Shown here: positions 7,449-16,592 of the stretch, one piece after another
How positions within the stretch are numbered: the stretch's first letter is position 1
How the letters are laid out: each line of letters starts with the position of its first letter
Program-made: the position numbers and the translations under genes
The notes under the pieces: generated by a model
Database searches by the model: none
Told to the model about the DNA's origin: nothing
The model's input: the letters and a program-made list of their open reading frames with translations, nothing else
DNA from: Dyella jiangningensis
GTDB lineage: Bacteria > Pseudomonadota > Gammaproteobacteria > Xanthomonadales > Rhodanobacteraceae
Length of the DNA: 64,000 nucleotides
Direction: 5' to 3'
Assembly: GCF_003264855.1 (NCBI RefSeq)
Contig: NZ_NFZS01000001.1
Location: forward strand, 930,001-994,000

Positions 7449-8762
7449 ATGTTCGCCTACTACCTCCAGCTTGGCCTGCGCAGCCTCCGGAAAAACCCGC
7501 TGTTGACTCTGCTCATGGTGTTGGCGATCGGTTGCGGCGTGGCCGCATCGATGACCACCTATTCGGTGTTCCGCGCGACGTCCAACAACCCGATCCCGCA
7601 GAAGTCGTCGCAGCTCTACGTGCCGCAGATCGACAACTGGGGGCCGGACTCCTCCAAGGACAACAAGGGCGAGCCGCCCAATGCGATGACGTACACCGAC
7701 GCCATCAACCTGATGCGCGACAAGCGTGCGAAACGCCAGACGGCCTTGTATCCGACCGCCATATCCATCGTGCCGGCCGATGCGTCGATGCTGCCGTTCC
7801 GCGAAACCAGCTACGGCTGGTACGCCGATGCCTTCGGCATGTTCGATGTTCCCTTCCAGTACGGCCAGGGCTGGACAGCCGGCGAGGACGAATCCCACGC
7901 CTCGGTGGCCGTCATCGGCAAGGCGCTCAACGAGAAGCTGTTCAATGGCGGCAACAGTGTCGGCAAGAACATCAACCTCAATGGCCGCGACTACCGCATC
8001 GTCGGCGTGGCCGACAAGTGGAATCCCGAGCCGGTGTTCTACGACGTCACCAATACCAACGGTTTCGATGATCCGATCCAGGTGTTCATCCCGTTCACGC
8101 GCGCCGTGGAATTGAAAACGCCGACCAGCGGCAACAACAACTGCAACCACGATCCGGGCAAGGGCTGGGACGAGTGGATCCGTTCCGAATGCGTGTGGCT
8201 GGGCTTCTGGGCCGAACTGCCGACCAAGGCCGAGGCCGATGCGTATCGCCAGTACCTCAATGGCTATTCCGCCGAACAGCAGCGCGCCGGCCGCTTCCGC
8301 TGGGCGCCCAACACGCGCCTGCGCAACGTCGTGGAATGGCTGGACTACCAGAAGGTCGTGCCGCAGGAAGCGAAGGTTTCGCTGATGGTGTCGCTGGGCT
8401 TCCTGCTGATCTGCCTGGTGAACACGGTGGGCCTGCTGCTGGCCAAGTTCATGCGTCGCTCCTCGGAGATCGGCGTGCGCCGCGCACTGGGTGCGACGCG
8501 CAAGGAGATCTACATCCAGTTCCTGATCGAAGCGGCGGCCATCGGTTTGGCCGGCGGCGTGGTGGGCCTGCTGCTCACGGGCCTGGGCGTGATGGGCGTG
8601 TCGCTGGTGTTCGAACCGGACATCGCCAAGCTCGCCACCTTGGACGTATCGCTGGTGCTGCTGACCGTTCTGGTCGCCATCCTGGCGACGGTGCTGGCGG
8701 CCTTCTATCCCACGTGGCGCGCCGCACAGGTGCAGCCGGCGTGGCAGCTGAAATCGAACTGA
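7449..8762 (+). CDS. ABC exporter permease, pair 1, type A (MacB-like)
   Basis: A 437-residue FtsX/MacB-type permease. One membrane helix at about residues 18-40 is followed by a large periplasmic domain (to about 310) and three helices near 315-340, 365-390 and 400-422. The family signature [21 protein letters not shown] follows helix 2. The ending [19 protein letters not shown] is shared by the first two type A copies. AAGGA at 7438-7442 precedes the ATG. It partners most likely with the type B permease encoded 4 bases downstream. Closest relative in the locus is the pair 2 type A protein (both share IPQKSSQL near residue 50). Confidence 0.9.
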   Translation: MFAYYLQLGLRSLRKNPLLTLLMVLAIGCGVAASMTTYSVFRATSNNPIPQKSSQLYVPQIDNWGPDSSKDNKGEPPNAMTYTDAINLMRDKRAKRQTALYPTAISIVPADASMLPFRETSYGWYADAFGMFDVPFQYGQGWTAGEDESHASVAVIGKALNEKLFNGGNSVGKNINLNGRDYRIVGVADKWNPEPVFYDVTNTNGFDDPIQVFIPFTRAVELKTPTSGNNNCNHDPGKGWDEWIRSECVWLGFWAELPTKAEADAYRQYLNGYSAEQQRAGRFRWAPNTRLRNVVEWLDYQKVVPQEAKVSLMVSLGFLLICLVNTVGLLLAKFMRRSSEIGVRRALGATRKEIYIQFLIEAAAIGLAGGVVGLLLTGLGVMGVSLVFEPDIAKLATLDVSLVLLTVLVAILATVLAAFYPTWRAAQVQPAWQLKSN

Positions 8763-8766
8763 GGCG

Positions 8767-10005
8767 ATGACCATGTTGCAGATCAAGCCCATTCTCGCCG
8801 CCCTCAAGCGCCACAAGGCCGGCACCGTCCTGATCGCCCTGCAGATCGCGCTGACACTCGCGATCGTTTGCAATGCGCTGTTCATCATCAGTCAACGCCT
8901 GGACCGCGTCCACCGGCCCACCGGCCTGGTGGAGAGCGATCTGATGGCGATCCAGAACCGCTTCGTCGGCACCGAGGAAAACAACGCCGCGCCGCTGATC
9001 AAGGCAGACCTCGTCGCGCTGCGCCAGCTCCCTGGCGTGCAGGACGTGGTGGCCATCAACTCCTATCCGTTGCGTGGCGGCGGCTGGTCGACCGGCGTGC
9101 GCACCGACGTGGACGCGAAGGACTCCAAGGCGCATACCACGCAGTACTTCGGAGACGAACATACCCTGGCGTCCATGGGGGTCCGCCTTGTCGAAGGGCG
9201 CAACTTCCGCTCGGACGAAATCGTGGAAGCCGATCCGCAGGCCATTCCCGATCCCGCGGCGATCATCGTGAGCAAGGCACTGGCCGACAAGATGTATCCC
9301 GACGGCCACGCGCTGGGCAAGACGCTCTACATCGGCGACTCCAAGAAGCCGAGCACCATCGTCGGCATCGTGGAGCGCCTGCAAGTGCCTTGGAATGGCA
9401 CCTGGTCCGATTCGTTCTACGAAAACTCGCTGATCCAGCCGGTGCAGCTGACCAGCGCGTTCACCAACTACCTGATCCGCGCCAAGCCCGGCCAGCTGGG
9501 CGACGTGCTGAAGGCGGCGCCGGCGGCGCTGGTGAAGGTGAACCGCATGCGTGTGATTCCGAGCGATCGCGGTGTGCGTACCTTTGCCGAAGTACGCGAG
9601 CACGCCTACAAGGGCGACCGCGGCATGGCGATCCTGATGGGCGTGGTGTGCCTGGTGCTGCTGGGCATCACCGCAGCGGGCATCGTGGGCCTCACCAGCT
9701 TCTGGGTTGGACAGCGCCGCAAGCAGATCGGCGTGCGCCGCGCGTTGGGCGCCACCAAGCACGACATCCTCAGCTACTTCCTCACCGAGAACCTGCTGAT
9801 CGGTGTGGCCGGCGTGGTGATCGGCGCGCTGCTGGCCATCGCCATGAACCTGTGGCTGGTGACGCAGTACGAGATGGCGCGTCTCTCCGTGCCCTACGTG
9901 TTGGTCGGCGTCGCTGCCCTGCTGTTGCTCGGGCAGGGCGCCACGCTGGCACCGGCCATGCGCGCCTCGCGCGTGTCACCGGTGGAGGCGACGCGCTCGG
10001 TGTAA
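8767..10005 (+). CDS. ABC exporter permease, pair 1, type B
   Basis: A 412-residue FtsX-type permease of the second kind in this locus. It starts with ILAALKRHKAGTVLIALQIA and one membrane helix, has a periplasmic domain of about 240 residues, then three helices with the signature [21 protein letters not shown]. It ends APAMRASRVSPVEATRSV. Only 4 bases separate it from the type A gene, implying translational coupling and a heterodimeric transmembrane unit. The periplasmic YPLRGGGW motif near residue 100 is shared with the pair 2 B protein but absent from pairs 3 and 4. Confidence 0.9.
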   Translation: MTMLQIKPILAALKRHKAGTVLIALQIALTLAIVCNALFIISQRLDRVHRPTGLVESDLMAIQNRFVGTEENNAAPLIKADLVALRQLPGVQDVVAINSYPLRGGGWSTGVRTDVDAKDSKAHTTQYFGDEHTLASMGVRLVEGRNFRSDEIVEADPQAIPDPAAIIVSKALADKMYPDGHALGKTLYIGDSKKPSTIVGIVERLQVPWNGTWSDSFYENSLIQPVQLTSAFTNYLIRAKPGQLGDVLKAAPAALVKVNRMRVIPSDRGVRTFAEVREHAYKGDRGMAILMGVVCLVLLGITAAGIVGLTSFWVGQRRKQIGVRRALGATKHDILSYFLTENLLIGVAGVVIGALLAIAMNLWLVTQYEMARLSVPYVLVGVAALLLLGQGATLAPAMRASRVSPVEATRSV

Positions 10006-10071
10006 CGAGGCGTCGTCCGCATGTCACGGAAGAATGTCATCGGCGGAGTCCGCAAGCGCAATGAGGTATCC

Positions 10072-11394
10072 ATGAGCGGCATGTTTGTCCACAACCTTCG
10101 GCTTGGCACCCACAGCCTGCGGCGCAATCCGCTGCTGACGGCGCTGATGATCATGTCGATCGGGTTTGGCGTGGCAGCGTCGATGGTGACGTACGCCGTG
10201 TTCCGCGCGGTATCGGGTGACCCGATACCGCAGAAGTCTTCCCAGCTGTTCGCGCCGCAGATCGACAACCGCGGCCCGCAGTACAACCGCGAGGGCGAGC
10301 CGCCCGATGCCCTTAACTACACCGACGCCATGGCGCTGATGCGCGCGCACAAGGCGCCGCGGCAGACCCTGTTGTTCCAGGTCGGTCTGTCGGTGACGCC
10401 CGAAGACTCGCACCGCATGCCATTCAAGGCCTTGGGTTATGCGACCTACGGCGATTTCTTCCCGATGTTCGACGTGCCATTCCAGTACGGCAACGGCTGG
10501 GGCGCGGAGCAGGACAACGGACGCGAGCCGGTGGTGGTGATCAGCCGCGCGCTCAACCAGAAGCTGTTCGGCGGCGAGAACAGCGTGGGGCGTCGCATCA
10601 CGTTGGAGGATCGCCAGTACCGTATCGTCGGCGTGACCGAGAACTGGGATCCCAAGCCACGCTTCTTCGACATGTTCAGCGGCAACGCGTACGCCGATCC
10701 GCCGCAGGTGTATATCCCGTTCACCTACGCGATCGACCAGCGCATCGATACCTACGGCAACAACAACTGCGGCAGCGATGGCAAGCGCGGCGACGACTTC
10801 GACAGCTGGCTGCGCGGCGAATGCGTGTGGATCAGCCCATGGGTGGAACTCAACACCGCCGATCAGGTGCAGGCGTACCGCCAGTTCCTCGATGGTTATG
10901 CCGAAGAGCAGCGCAAGGCCGGCCGCTTCAACTGGGCGCCGAACAACCGCCTGCGCGACGTGCATGCGTGGCTCGAGCACGAGCATGCGGTGCCGCCGGA
11001 AAGCCGCATCTCGCTGTCGCTGGCGCTCGGCTTCCTGGTGATCTGCCTGGTCAACACGATCGGCCTGCTGCTGGCGAAATTCATGCGGAGGGCTCCTGAA
11101 ATCGGCGTGCGTCGCGCCCTGGGTGCGTCACGCGCGGACATCTACCATCAGTTTCTCGCGGAGGCGGCGATGGTCGGCTTCGCCGGCGGCGTGCTCGGCC
11201 TCGTGCTGACCGGCGCCGGCATGTTCGGCGTCGGCCTGGTGTTCGAGCCGCAGATCGCGCGGCTGGCGCATCTGGACATCTCGCTGGTGTTGCTGACGCT
11301 GTTGCTGGCGATCACGGCGACCGTGCTGGCGGCCTTCTATCCCACATGGCGTGCAGCGCAGGTACAGCCTGCGTGGCAGCTGAAATCCAACTGA
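10072..11394 (+). CDS. ABC exporter permease, pair 2, type A
   Basis: A 440-residue MacB-like permease, paralogous to the pair 1 A protein along its length (shared SSQL-x-x-PQIDN, [35 protein letters not shown] and the same QPAWQLKSN end). Topology is one plus three membrane helices around a periplasmic domain. The frame is open from 10021, but GAGG at 10063 supports 10072; alignment to the sister copies would also allow ATG 10081. The gap to its type B partner is 9 bases. Confidence 0.88.
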   Translation: MSGMFVHNLRLGTHSLRRNPLLTALMIMSIGFGVAASMVTYAVFRAVSGDPIPQKSSQLFAPQIDNRGPQYNREGEPPDALNYTDAMALMRAHKAPRQTLLFQVGLSVTPEDSHRMPFKALGYATYGDFFPMFDVPFQYGNGWGAEQDNGREPVVVISRALNQKLFGGENSVGRRITLEDRQYRIVGVTENWDPKPRFFDMFSGNAYADPPQVYIPFTYAIDQRIDTYGNNNCGSDGKRGDDFDSWLRGECVWISPWVELNTADQVQAYRQFLDGYAEEQRKAGRFNWAPNNRLRDVHAWLEHEHAVPPESRISLSLALGFLVICLVNTIGLLLAKFMRRAPEIGVRRALGASRADIYHQFLAEAAMVGFAGGVLGLVLTGAGMFGVGLVFEPQIARLAHLDISLVLLTLLLAITATVLAAFYPTWRAAQVQPAWQLKSN

Positions 11395-11403
11395 GGCAAG
11401 GAG

Positions 11404-12639
11404 ATGACCGTGCAGATCAAGCCGATTCTCTCCGCGTTGCGCCGCCACAAGGCGGGTACGTTCCTGATCGCGATGCAGATCGCGTTGACGCTGGCGATCG
11501 TGTGCAACGCGCTGTTCATCATCCAGCAGCGCCTGGCGCACCTGTCCGAACCCACGGGCCTGGACGAGCCCGACATCTTCGTGGTGCAGAACGAATGGGT
11601 GGGCCAGGCCAACGCCGAGCAGGTCGACGCGAAGATGCGCGAAGACGTCAGCGTGCTGCGCGCCTTGCCCGGCGTGCAGGACGCCACGACGAGCAATTCC
11701 TATCCGCTGCGTGGCGGCGGCTGGGACGACGGCATCAAGCTCACGCCCGACCAGCTGCAGGACACCTCCGGTGCGGCGATCTACTTTGGCGATGACCATT
11801 TCATCGAGACGCTGGGCATCAAGCTGATCGCCGGCCGCAACTTCCGCGCCGAGGAGATCACGTCGATGAACGTGCGCGATCGCCTGAGCCCGCCCGTGGT
11901 GATCGTCACCAAGGCGCTGGCCGACAAGCTGTTTCCCGGCGGCGATGCGGTCGGCAAGACGATCTACCTGGTGGGCGGGCCGACCACCATCGTCGGCGTG
12001 GTCCAGCTGCTGCAATCGCAAAGCGTGGACCGCTGGGCGGCTGCGTTCGCCTATCGCTCGGTGATCGTGCCCAAGCGCCTGGCGATCTCGCTGGGTGGCT
12101 GGTACATCGTGCGTGCGCGACCAGGCCAGCTGGATGCGGTCATGCGCGCGGCGCCCAAGGCACTGTTCGAGCACAACCCGCGTCGCGTGATCAACGACGA
12201 CGATGGCGTGCTGAGCTTCAGCGAAGTGCGTTCGCGCGCCTACGAGCGTGATCGCGGCATGGCCATCCTGATGGGCGTGATCTGCGTGGTGCTGCTGGCC
12301 ATCACCGCGGCGGGCATCGTGGGCCTCACCAGCTTCTGGGTGGGCCAGCGCCGCAAGCAGATCGGTGTGCGCCGTGCGCTGGGCGCGACGCGGCAGGACA
12401 TCCTGCAGTACTTCATGACCGAGAACTTCCTGATCAGCTGCGGCGGCGTGGTGGTGGGCACCTTGCTCGCGGTGGCGATCAACCTGTGGCTGGTCACACG
12501 TTTCGAGATGCATCGCTTGTCGCTGGTGTACGTGCTGGTCGGCGTGGTGATCCTGTTGTTGCTTGGGCAGGGCGCGGTGTTGGCGCCGGCGATGCGCGCC
12601 TCGCGCGTGCCGCCGGTGGAAGCCACGCGGTCGGTGTGA
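11404..12639 (+). CDS. ABC exporter permease, pair 2, type B
   Basis: A 411-residue permease closely similar to the pair 1 B protein: the same MxxQIKPIL-x-ALRRHKAG start, the YPLRGGGW motif, [35 protein letters not shown], and the ending ASRVPPVEATRSV. Four membrane helices in the 1+3 arrangement enclose a periplasmic domain. AAGGAG abuts the start. Most divergence from pair 1 is in the periplasmic domain (residues 45-270), where substrate contacts would be expected. Confidence 0.9.
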   Translation: MTVQIKPILSALRRHKAGTFLIAMQIALTLAIVCNALFIIQQRLAHLSEPTGLDEPDIFVVQNEWVGQANAEQVDAKMREDVSVLRALPGVQDATTSNSYPLRGGGWDDGIKLTPDQLQDTSGAAIYFGDDHFIETLGIKLIAGRNFRAEEITSMNVRDRLSPPVVIVTKALADKLFPGGDAVGKTIYLVGGPTTIVGVVQLLQSQSVDRWAAAFAYRSVIVPKRLAISLGGWYIVRARPGQLDAVMRAAPKALFEHNPRRVINDDDGVLSFSEVRSRAYERDRGMAILMGVICVVLLAITAAGIVGLTSFWVGQRRKQIGVRRALGATRQDILQYFMTENFLISCGGVVVGTLLAVAINLWLVTRFEMHRLSLVYVLVGVVILLLLGQGAVLAPAMRASRVPPVEATRSV

Positions 12640-12672
12640 CCGCGCGGCATACGAGGGAAAGAGGGGAAGCCT

Positions 12673-13977
12673 ATGTTCAGTTATTACCTGGATCTCGCGC
12701 TGCGCAGCCTGCGTCGCAATCGGGTCCTGACCGCGCTGATGGTGCTGGCCATCGCGCTGGGCATCGGCGCCAGCATGACCACGCTGACCGTGCTGCACGT
12801 GTTGTCGGGTGATCCGCTGCCCGGCTCCAGCGGCACGCTGTTCTATCCGCAGATCGATCCACGCGATATGGACGGCTATGAGCCGGACAAGGAGCCGCCG
12901 CGCCAGGTGACCTGGACGGACGGGCAGAACCTGATGCGCGCCAAGCGCGGCGATCGACAGGCATTGATGACCGGTGGCGCCGTGCCCGTGCAGCCTGCGC
13001 AGTCGAGCGTCGAACCGTTCTACAGCGACGCGCGCTACACCACCAGCGACTTCTTCCCGATGTTCAAGGTGCCGTTCCTCTACGGCCATGGCTGGAGTGC
13101 ATCGGACGACGAAAGCAAGGCGCGCGTGGTGGTGATCACGCGTACGCTCAACGACAAGCTGTTCGGCGGCAAAGACAGCACCGGTCAGACCCTGCGCATG
13201 AAGGACCTCGCCTTCCAGGTGATCGGCGTGCTCGATACGTGGCGTCCGAATCCGCACTTCTACGATGTGTACATGGGCAACTATGCGGCCGCGGAAGACG
13301 TGTTCGTGCCGCTGTCGACCTCGCGCGATGCGCACTTCGACCACAACGGTTCCACCGATTGCTGGGGCACCGGCGGTGGCGACCAGGAGCATGCCGAGAC
13401 CTCGCCCTGCGTGTGGCTGCAATTCTGGGTGCAGCTGGACAGCGCCGCCAAGGTCGCTGCCTACAAGGAATTCCTGGTGCATTACTCGCAGGACCAGAAG
13501 AGCCTCGGCCGCTTCGAACGTCCGCCGAACGTGCGTCTGCCCGACCTGATGGCATGGCTGGACATCAACAAGGTCGTGCCGGGTGATGTTCGCCTGCAGA
13601 CCTGGCTGGCCTTTGGTTTCCTGCTGGTGTGCCTGGTCAATACGGTGGGACTGATGCTGGCGAAATTCCTGCGCCGCGCCGGTGAACTCGGCGTGCGTCG
13701 CGCGCTGGGCGCATCGAAGCGCGAAGTATTTGCGCAGTTGCTGGTGGAGTCGGGCGTGATCGGCCTGGCAGGCGCCATCGGCGGGTTGCTGCTGGCCTTC
13801 CTCGGCCTGTGGCTGGTGCGGCTGCAGCCGTCCAGCTACGCATCGCTGGCCCATCTCGACCTGAAGATGCTGTTGATCACCTTCGTGCTGGCCATCGGTT
13901 CCACCTTGCTGGCGGGCCTGCTGCCGGCATGGCGAGCGTGCCAGATCACCCCCGCGCTGCAACTCAAGAGCCAGTGA
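12673..13977 (+). CDS. ABC exporter permease, pair 3, type A
   Basis: A 434-residue MacB-like permease. It begins MFSYYLDLALRSLRRN and shares SGDPLPG and FYPQIDP (about residues 45-60) with the pair 4 A protein, setting these two apart from pairs 1 and 2. Signature: [21 protein letters not shown]. The last segment is LLPAWRACQITPALQLKSQ. Topology is one N-terminal helix, a periplasmic domain with two Cys (CWGTGG and SPCVW regions), then three helices. The gap to its type B partner is 16 bases. Confidence 0.9.
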   Translation: MFSYYLDLALRSLRRNRVLTALMVLAIALGIGASMTTLTVLHVLSGDPLPGSSGTLFYPQIDPRDMDGYEPDKEPPRQVTWTDGQNLMRAKRGDRQALMTGGAVPVQPAQSSVEPFYSDARYTTSDFFPMFKVPFLYGHGWSASDDESKARVVVITRTLNDKLFGGKDSTGQTLRMKDLAFQVIGVLDTWRPNPHFYDVYMGNYAAAEDVFVPLSTSRDAHFDHNGSTDCWGTGGGDQEHAETSPCVWLQFWVQLDSAAKVAAYKEFLVHYSQDQKSLGRFERPPNVRLPDLMAWLDINKVVPGDVRLQTWLAFGFLLVCLVNTVGLMLAKFLRRAGELGVRRALGASKREVFAQLLVESGVIGLAGAIGGLLLAFLGLWLVRLQPSSYASLAHLDLKMLLITFVLAIGSTLLAGLLPAWRACQITPALQLKSQ

Positions 13978-13993
13978 GGAAGAGGCCCTAACC

Positions 13994-15217
13994 ATGGAAA
14001 TCCTGCCCATCCTTTCCACGTTGCGCCGCCACAAGATCACCGCGTTCCTGGTGATCATCGAGATCGCGCTCACCTGCGCCATCGTGTGCAATGCGGTGTT
14101 CATCATCAATCAGCGGCTGGACCGCATGAACATGCCGAGCGGCGTGGACGAGCACCGGCTCGTGCACATCGGGCTGGCGGACATCGGCGTGACCAAGGAC
14201 CAGAAGGCGCGCACCGCCGAGGACATCGCCGCCTTGCGGCAGATCCCCGGCGTGGCCGAGGTGGCCTCGCTGAACCAGGTGCCGTTCGGCAATTCCTCGT
14301 CCAACGGGGGCATCAAGCTCGACCCCAAGCAGAACCTGTCCACGCTCAATGCCACCATGTATTCCGGCGAGAACCTGGTGCGCGGACTGGGGCTGCAGCT
14401 GGTCGCGGGCCGCGAGCTGCAGCCCGACGATTACATGGACTCCGACGTCGTGATGCGTGCGGTGCACGAGCGCGACACCAAGTCGATTCCCCATGTGATC
14501 ATGATCACCGAGAACATGGCGCAGCGTTTGTGGCCGGGGCAGCAGGCGCTCGGCAAGCAGATCTATCTGTCCGATATCCCGCTGACGGTGGTGGGCGTCG
14601 TGAAGGAGCTGGTGCGGCCGTCCATCTGGGACGACTCGGCCAAGAGCTACAGCATGATCCTGCCTATGCGTGAAGCCCAGGGCGAGTACATGATCCGCAC
14701 CAAGACGCCGCAGGACCGCGATCGCGTGCTGGCGGCGGCGCTGACCAAGCTCAAGGAAATCAATCCGCATCGCGTGGTGCTGAAGAAGCACACCTTCGAC
14801 GACATGCGCCACGACTTCTTCCAGAACGACCGCGCCATGGCCGGCCTGCTGGTGGGCGTGTGCGTGGCGCTGCTGGTGGTGACCGCATTGGGCATCGTCG
14901 GCCTGGGCAGCTTCTGGGTGGCGCAGCGCCGGCGGCAGATCGGCGTGCGCCGCGCGCTGGGCGCCACGCGCAGCAACATCCTGCGTTACTTCCAGACCGA
15001 GAACTTCCTGCTTGCCACCATCGGCATCGCGCTAGGCATGGTGCTGGCCTACGGCATCAACCTGCTGCTGATGGTGCATTACGAGCTGCCGCGGCTGCCG
15101 GCGATCTACTTCCCGGTGGGGGCGCTCCTGCTGTGGGTGATCGGACAGCTGGCCGTGCTCGGCCCGGCCATGCGCGCGGCAGCGGTACCGCCGGTGGTGG
15201 CGACGCGGTCGGTGTGA
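13994..15217 (+). CDS. ABC exporter permease, pair 3, type B
   Basis: A 407-residue FtsX-type permease. The N-terminus ILSTLRRHKITAFLVIIEIA and the SGVDEH motif after helix 1 match the pair 4 B protein rather than pairs 1 and 2. Signature: [21 protein letters not shown]; the ending is GPAMRAAAVPPVVATRSV. Four helices are expected, with the periplasmic domain at about residues 40-275. It lies tightly within the operon and needs the single upstream ATPase for function. Confidence 0.9.
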   Translation: MEILPILSTLRRHKITAFLVIIEIALTCAIVCNAVFIINQRLDRMNMPSGVDEHRLVHIGLADIGVTKDQKARTAEDIAALRQIPGVAEVASLNQVPFGNSSSNGGIKLDPKQNLSTLNATMYSGENLVRGLGLQLVAGRELQPDDYMDSDVVMRAVHERDTKSIPHVIMITENMAQRLWPGQQALGKQIYLSDIPLTVVGVVKELVRPSIWDDSAKSYSMILPMREAQGEYMIRTKTPQDRDRVLAAALTKLKEINPHRVVLKKHTFDDMRHDFFQNDRAMAGLLVGVCVALLVVTALGIVGLGSFWVAQRRRQIGVRRALGATRSNILRYFQTENFLLATIGIALGMVLAYGINLLLMVHYELPRLPAIYFPVGALLLWVIGQLAVLGPAMRAAAVPPVVATRSV

Positions 15218-15259
15218 TCCACCGGCCGCACGGAGTAGGAAAGACAAGGAGCGCAGTGG

Positions 15260-16582
15260 ATGTTCGTTTATTACCTTGACCTGGCGTTTCGCAGCCTGCG
15301 TCGCAACACGATGCTCACGGCCCTGATGGTGCTGGCCATCGCCGTGGGCATCGGCGCGAGCATGACAACGCTGACGGTGACGCATCTGTTGTCCGGCGAT
15401 CCTTTGCCGGGCCGCAGCCAACACATCTTCTATCCGCAGGTGGATCCCGATCCGAAGCGCACGGATGACAAGGAGCCCTACGACAAGCTCGACTATCAGT
15501 CGGCGGTGGACCTGTGGAGCGCGCATCGCGCGGACCGTCAGGCCATCGTCGTCGACAGCCGGCTGAAACTCAGCGATCCCGCCAGCGGCGCGCCGCCGAT
15601 CATGGCGATGATGCTGTCCACCACGGCGGACTTCTTTCCGATGTTCGACGTGCCCTTCCAATACGGTGCGGGATGGAGTGCGCAGGACGATGCGTCGCGC
15701 GCACGCGTCGCCGTGATCAGCGCCGATCTCAACCAGAAACTGTTCGCCGGCGCCAACAGCGTCGGCCGCACGCTGCGCCTGCGCAACAGCGACGTGCGCA
15801 TCGTCGGCGTACTCAAGCCATGGCGGCCGTCGCCGCAGTTCTACATGGTCGCGGGCGGCCGCTTCGCCAACGGCGACACCGCCGATTACTACAGCAAGAC
15901 CGAAGACGTCATCACGCCGTTCTTCACCGGCCTGGACATCAACGACGGCAGCTTCTGGCAGTTCACCTGCTGGAGCCTGCCCGCCCGCACGGGCCATCTG
16001 CAGGATGCGCCCTGTGTGTGGCTGGGCCTGTGGGTACAGCTCGACAACGCGGCCAAGGTCGCCGGCTACCGTCGCTTCGTCGCCGACTATGCGGCACAGC
16101 AGAAATCGCTGGGCCGCTTCACGCATGCGGGCAATGCGCGCATGCGCAGCCTGATGGAGTGGCTGGATTTCAACGGCGTGGTGCCATCGGATGTGCGCCT
16201 GCAGACCTGGCTGTCGTTTGCGTTCCTCACCATCTGCCTGTTCAACACGGTCGGCCTGCTGCTGGCGAAGTTCCTGCGCCGCAGTGGCGAGATCGGCGTG
16301 CGACGCGCGCTCGGTGCGAGCCGTGCCGCGGTGTTCGCGCAATGCATGGTGGAGTCGGCGGTGATCGGGTTGATCGGCGGCCTGTTTGGCTTGCTGCTGA
16401 CGCTGCTGGGCTTGTGGCTGGTGCGCCAGCAACCGGTGGCCTATGCGGACCTCGCACGGCTGGACGTGCCGATGTTCCTGCTCACCTTCGCGCTTGCCGT
16501 GGGCACCAGCGTGCTGGCCGGCGTGCTTCCTGCGTTGCGCGCCTGCCGCGTGGCGCCGGCGTGGCAGTTGAAGACCCTGTGA
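15260..16582 (+). CDS. ABC exporter permease, pair 4, type A
   Basis: A 440-residue MacB-like permease most similar to the pair 3 A protein (MFxYYLDLAxRSLRRN start, SGDPLPG, FYPQVDP). It differs from all sisters by an insert near residues 195-235 containing GGRFANGDTADYYSKTED. Signature: [21 protein letters not shown]. The end is ACRVAPAWQLKTL. Topology is 1+3 helices with a periplasmic domain. A 42-base gap separates it from the preceding gene and 10 bases from its type B partner. Confidence 0.9.
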   Translation: MFVYYLDLAFRSLRRNTMLTALMVLAIAVGIGASMTTLTVTHLLSGDPLPGRSQHIFYPQVDPDPKRTDDKEPYDKLDYQSAVDLWSAHRADRQAIVVDSRLKLSDPASGAPPIMAMMLSTTADFFPMFDVPFQYGAGWSAQDDASRARVAVISADLNQKLFAGANSVGRTLRLRNSDVRIVGVLKPWRPSPQFYMVAGGRFANGDTADYYSKTEDVITPFFTGLDINDGSFWQFTCWSLPARTGHLQDAPCVWLGLWVQLDNAAKVAGYRRFVADYAAQQKSLGRFTHAGNARMRSLMEWLDFNGVVPSDVRLQTWLSFAFLTICLFNTVGLLLAKFLRRSGEIGVRRALGASRAAVFAQCMVESAVIGLIGGLFGLLLTLLGLWLVRQQPVAYADLARLDVPMFLLTFALAVGTSVLAGVLPALRACRVAPAWQLKTL

Positions 16583-16592
16583 GGAGCCGATA

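Noticed and set aside
11128-14109. Minus-strand open frame of 993 codons across the permease genes
   Set aside because: It is antisense to three or four well-supported permease genes, has low-complexity His/Arg/Gln-rich composition and no domain. Long antisense frames are expected in GC-rich DNA with this codon bias.
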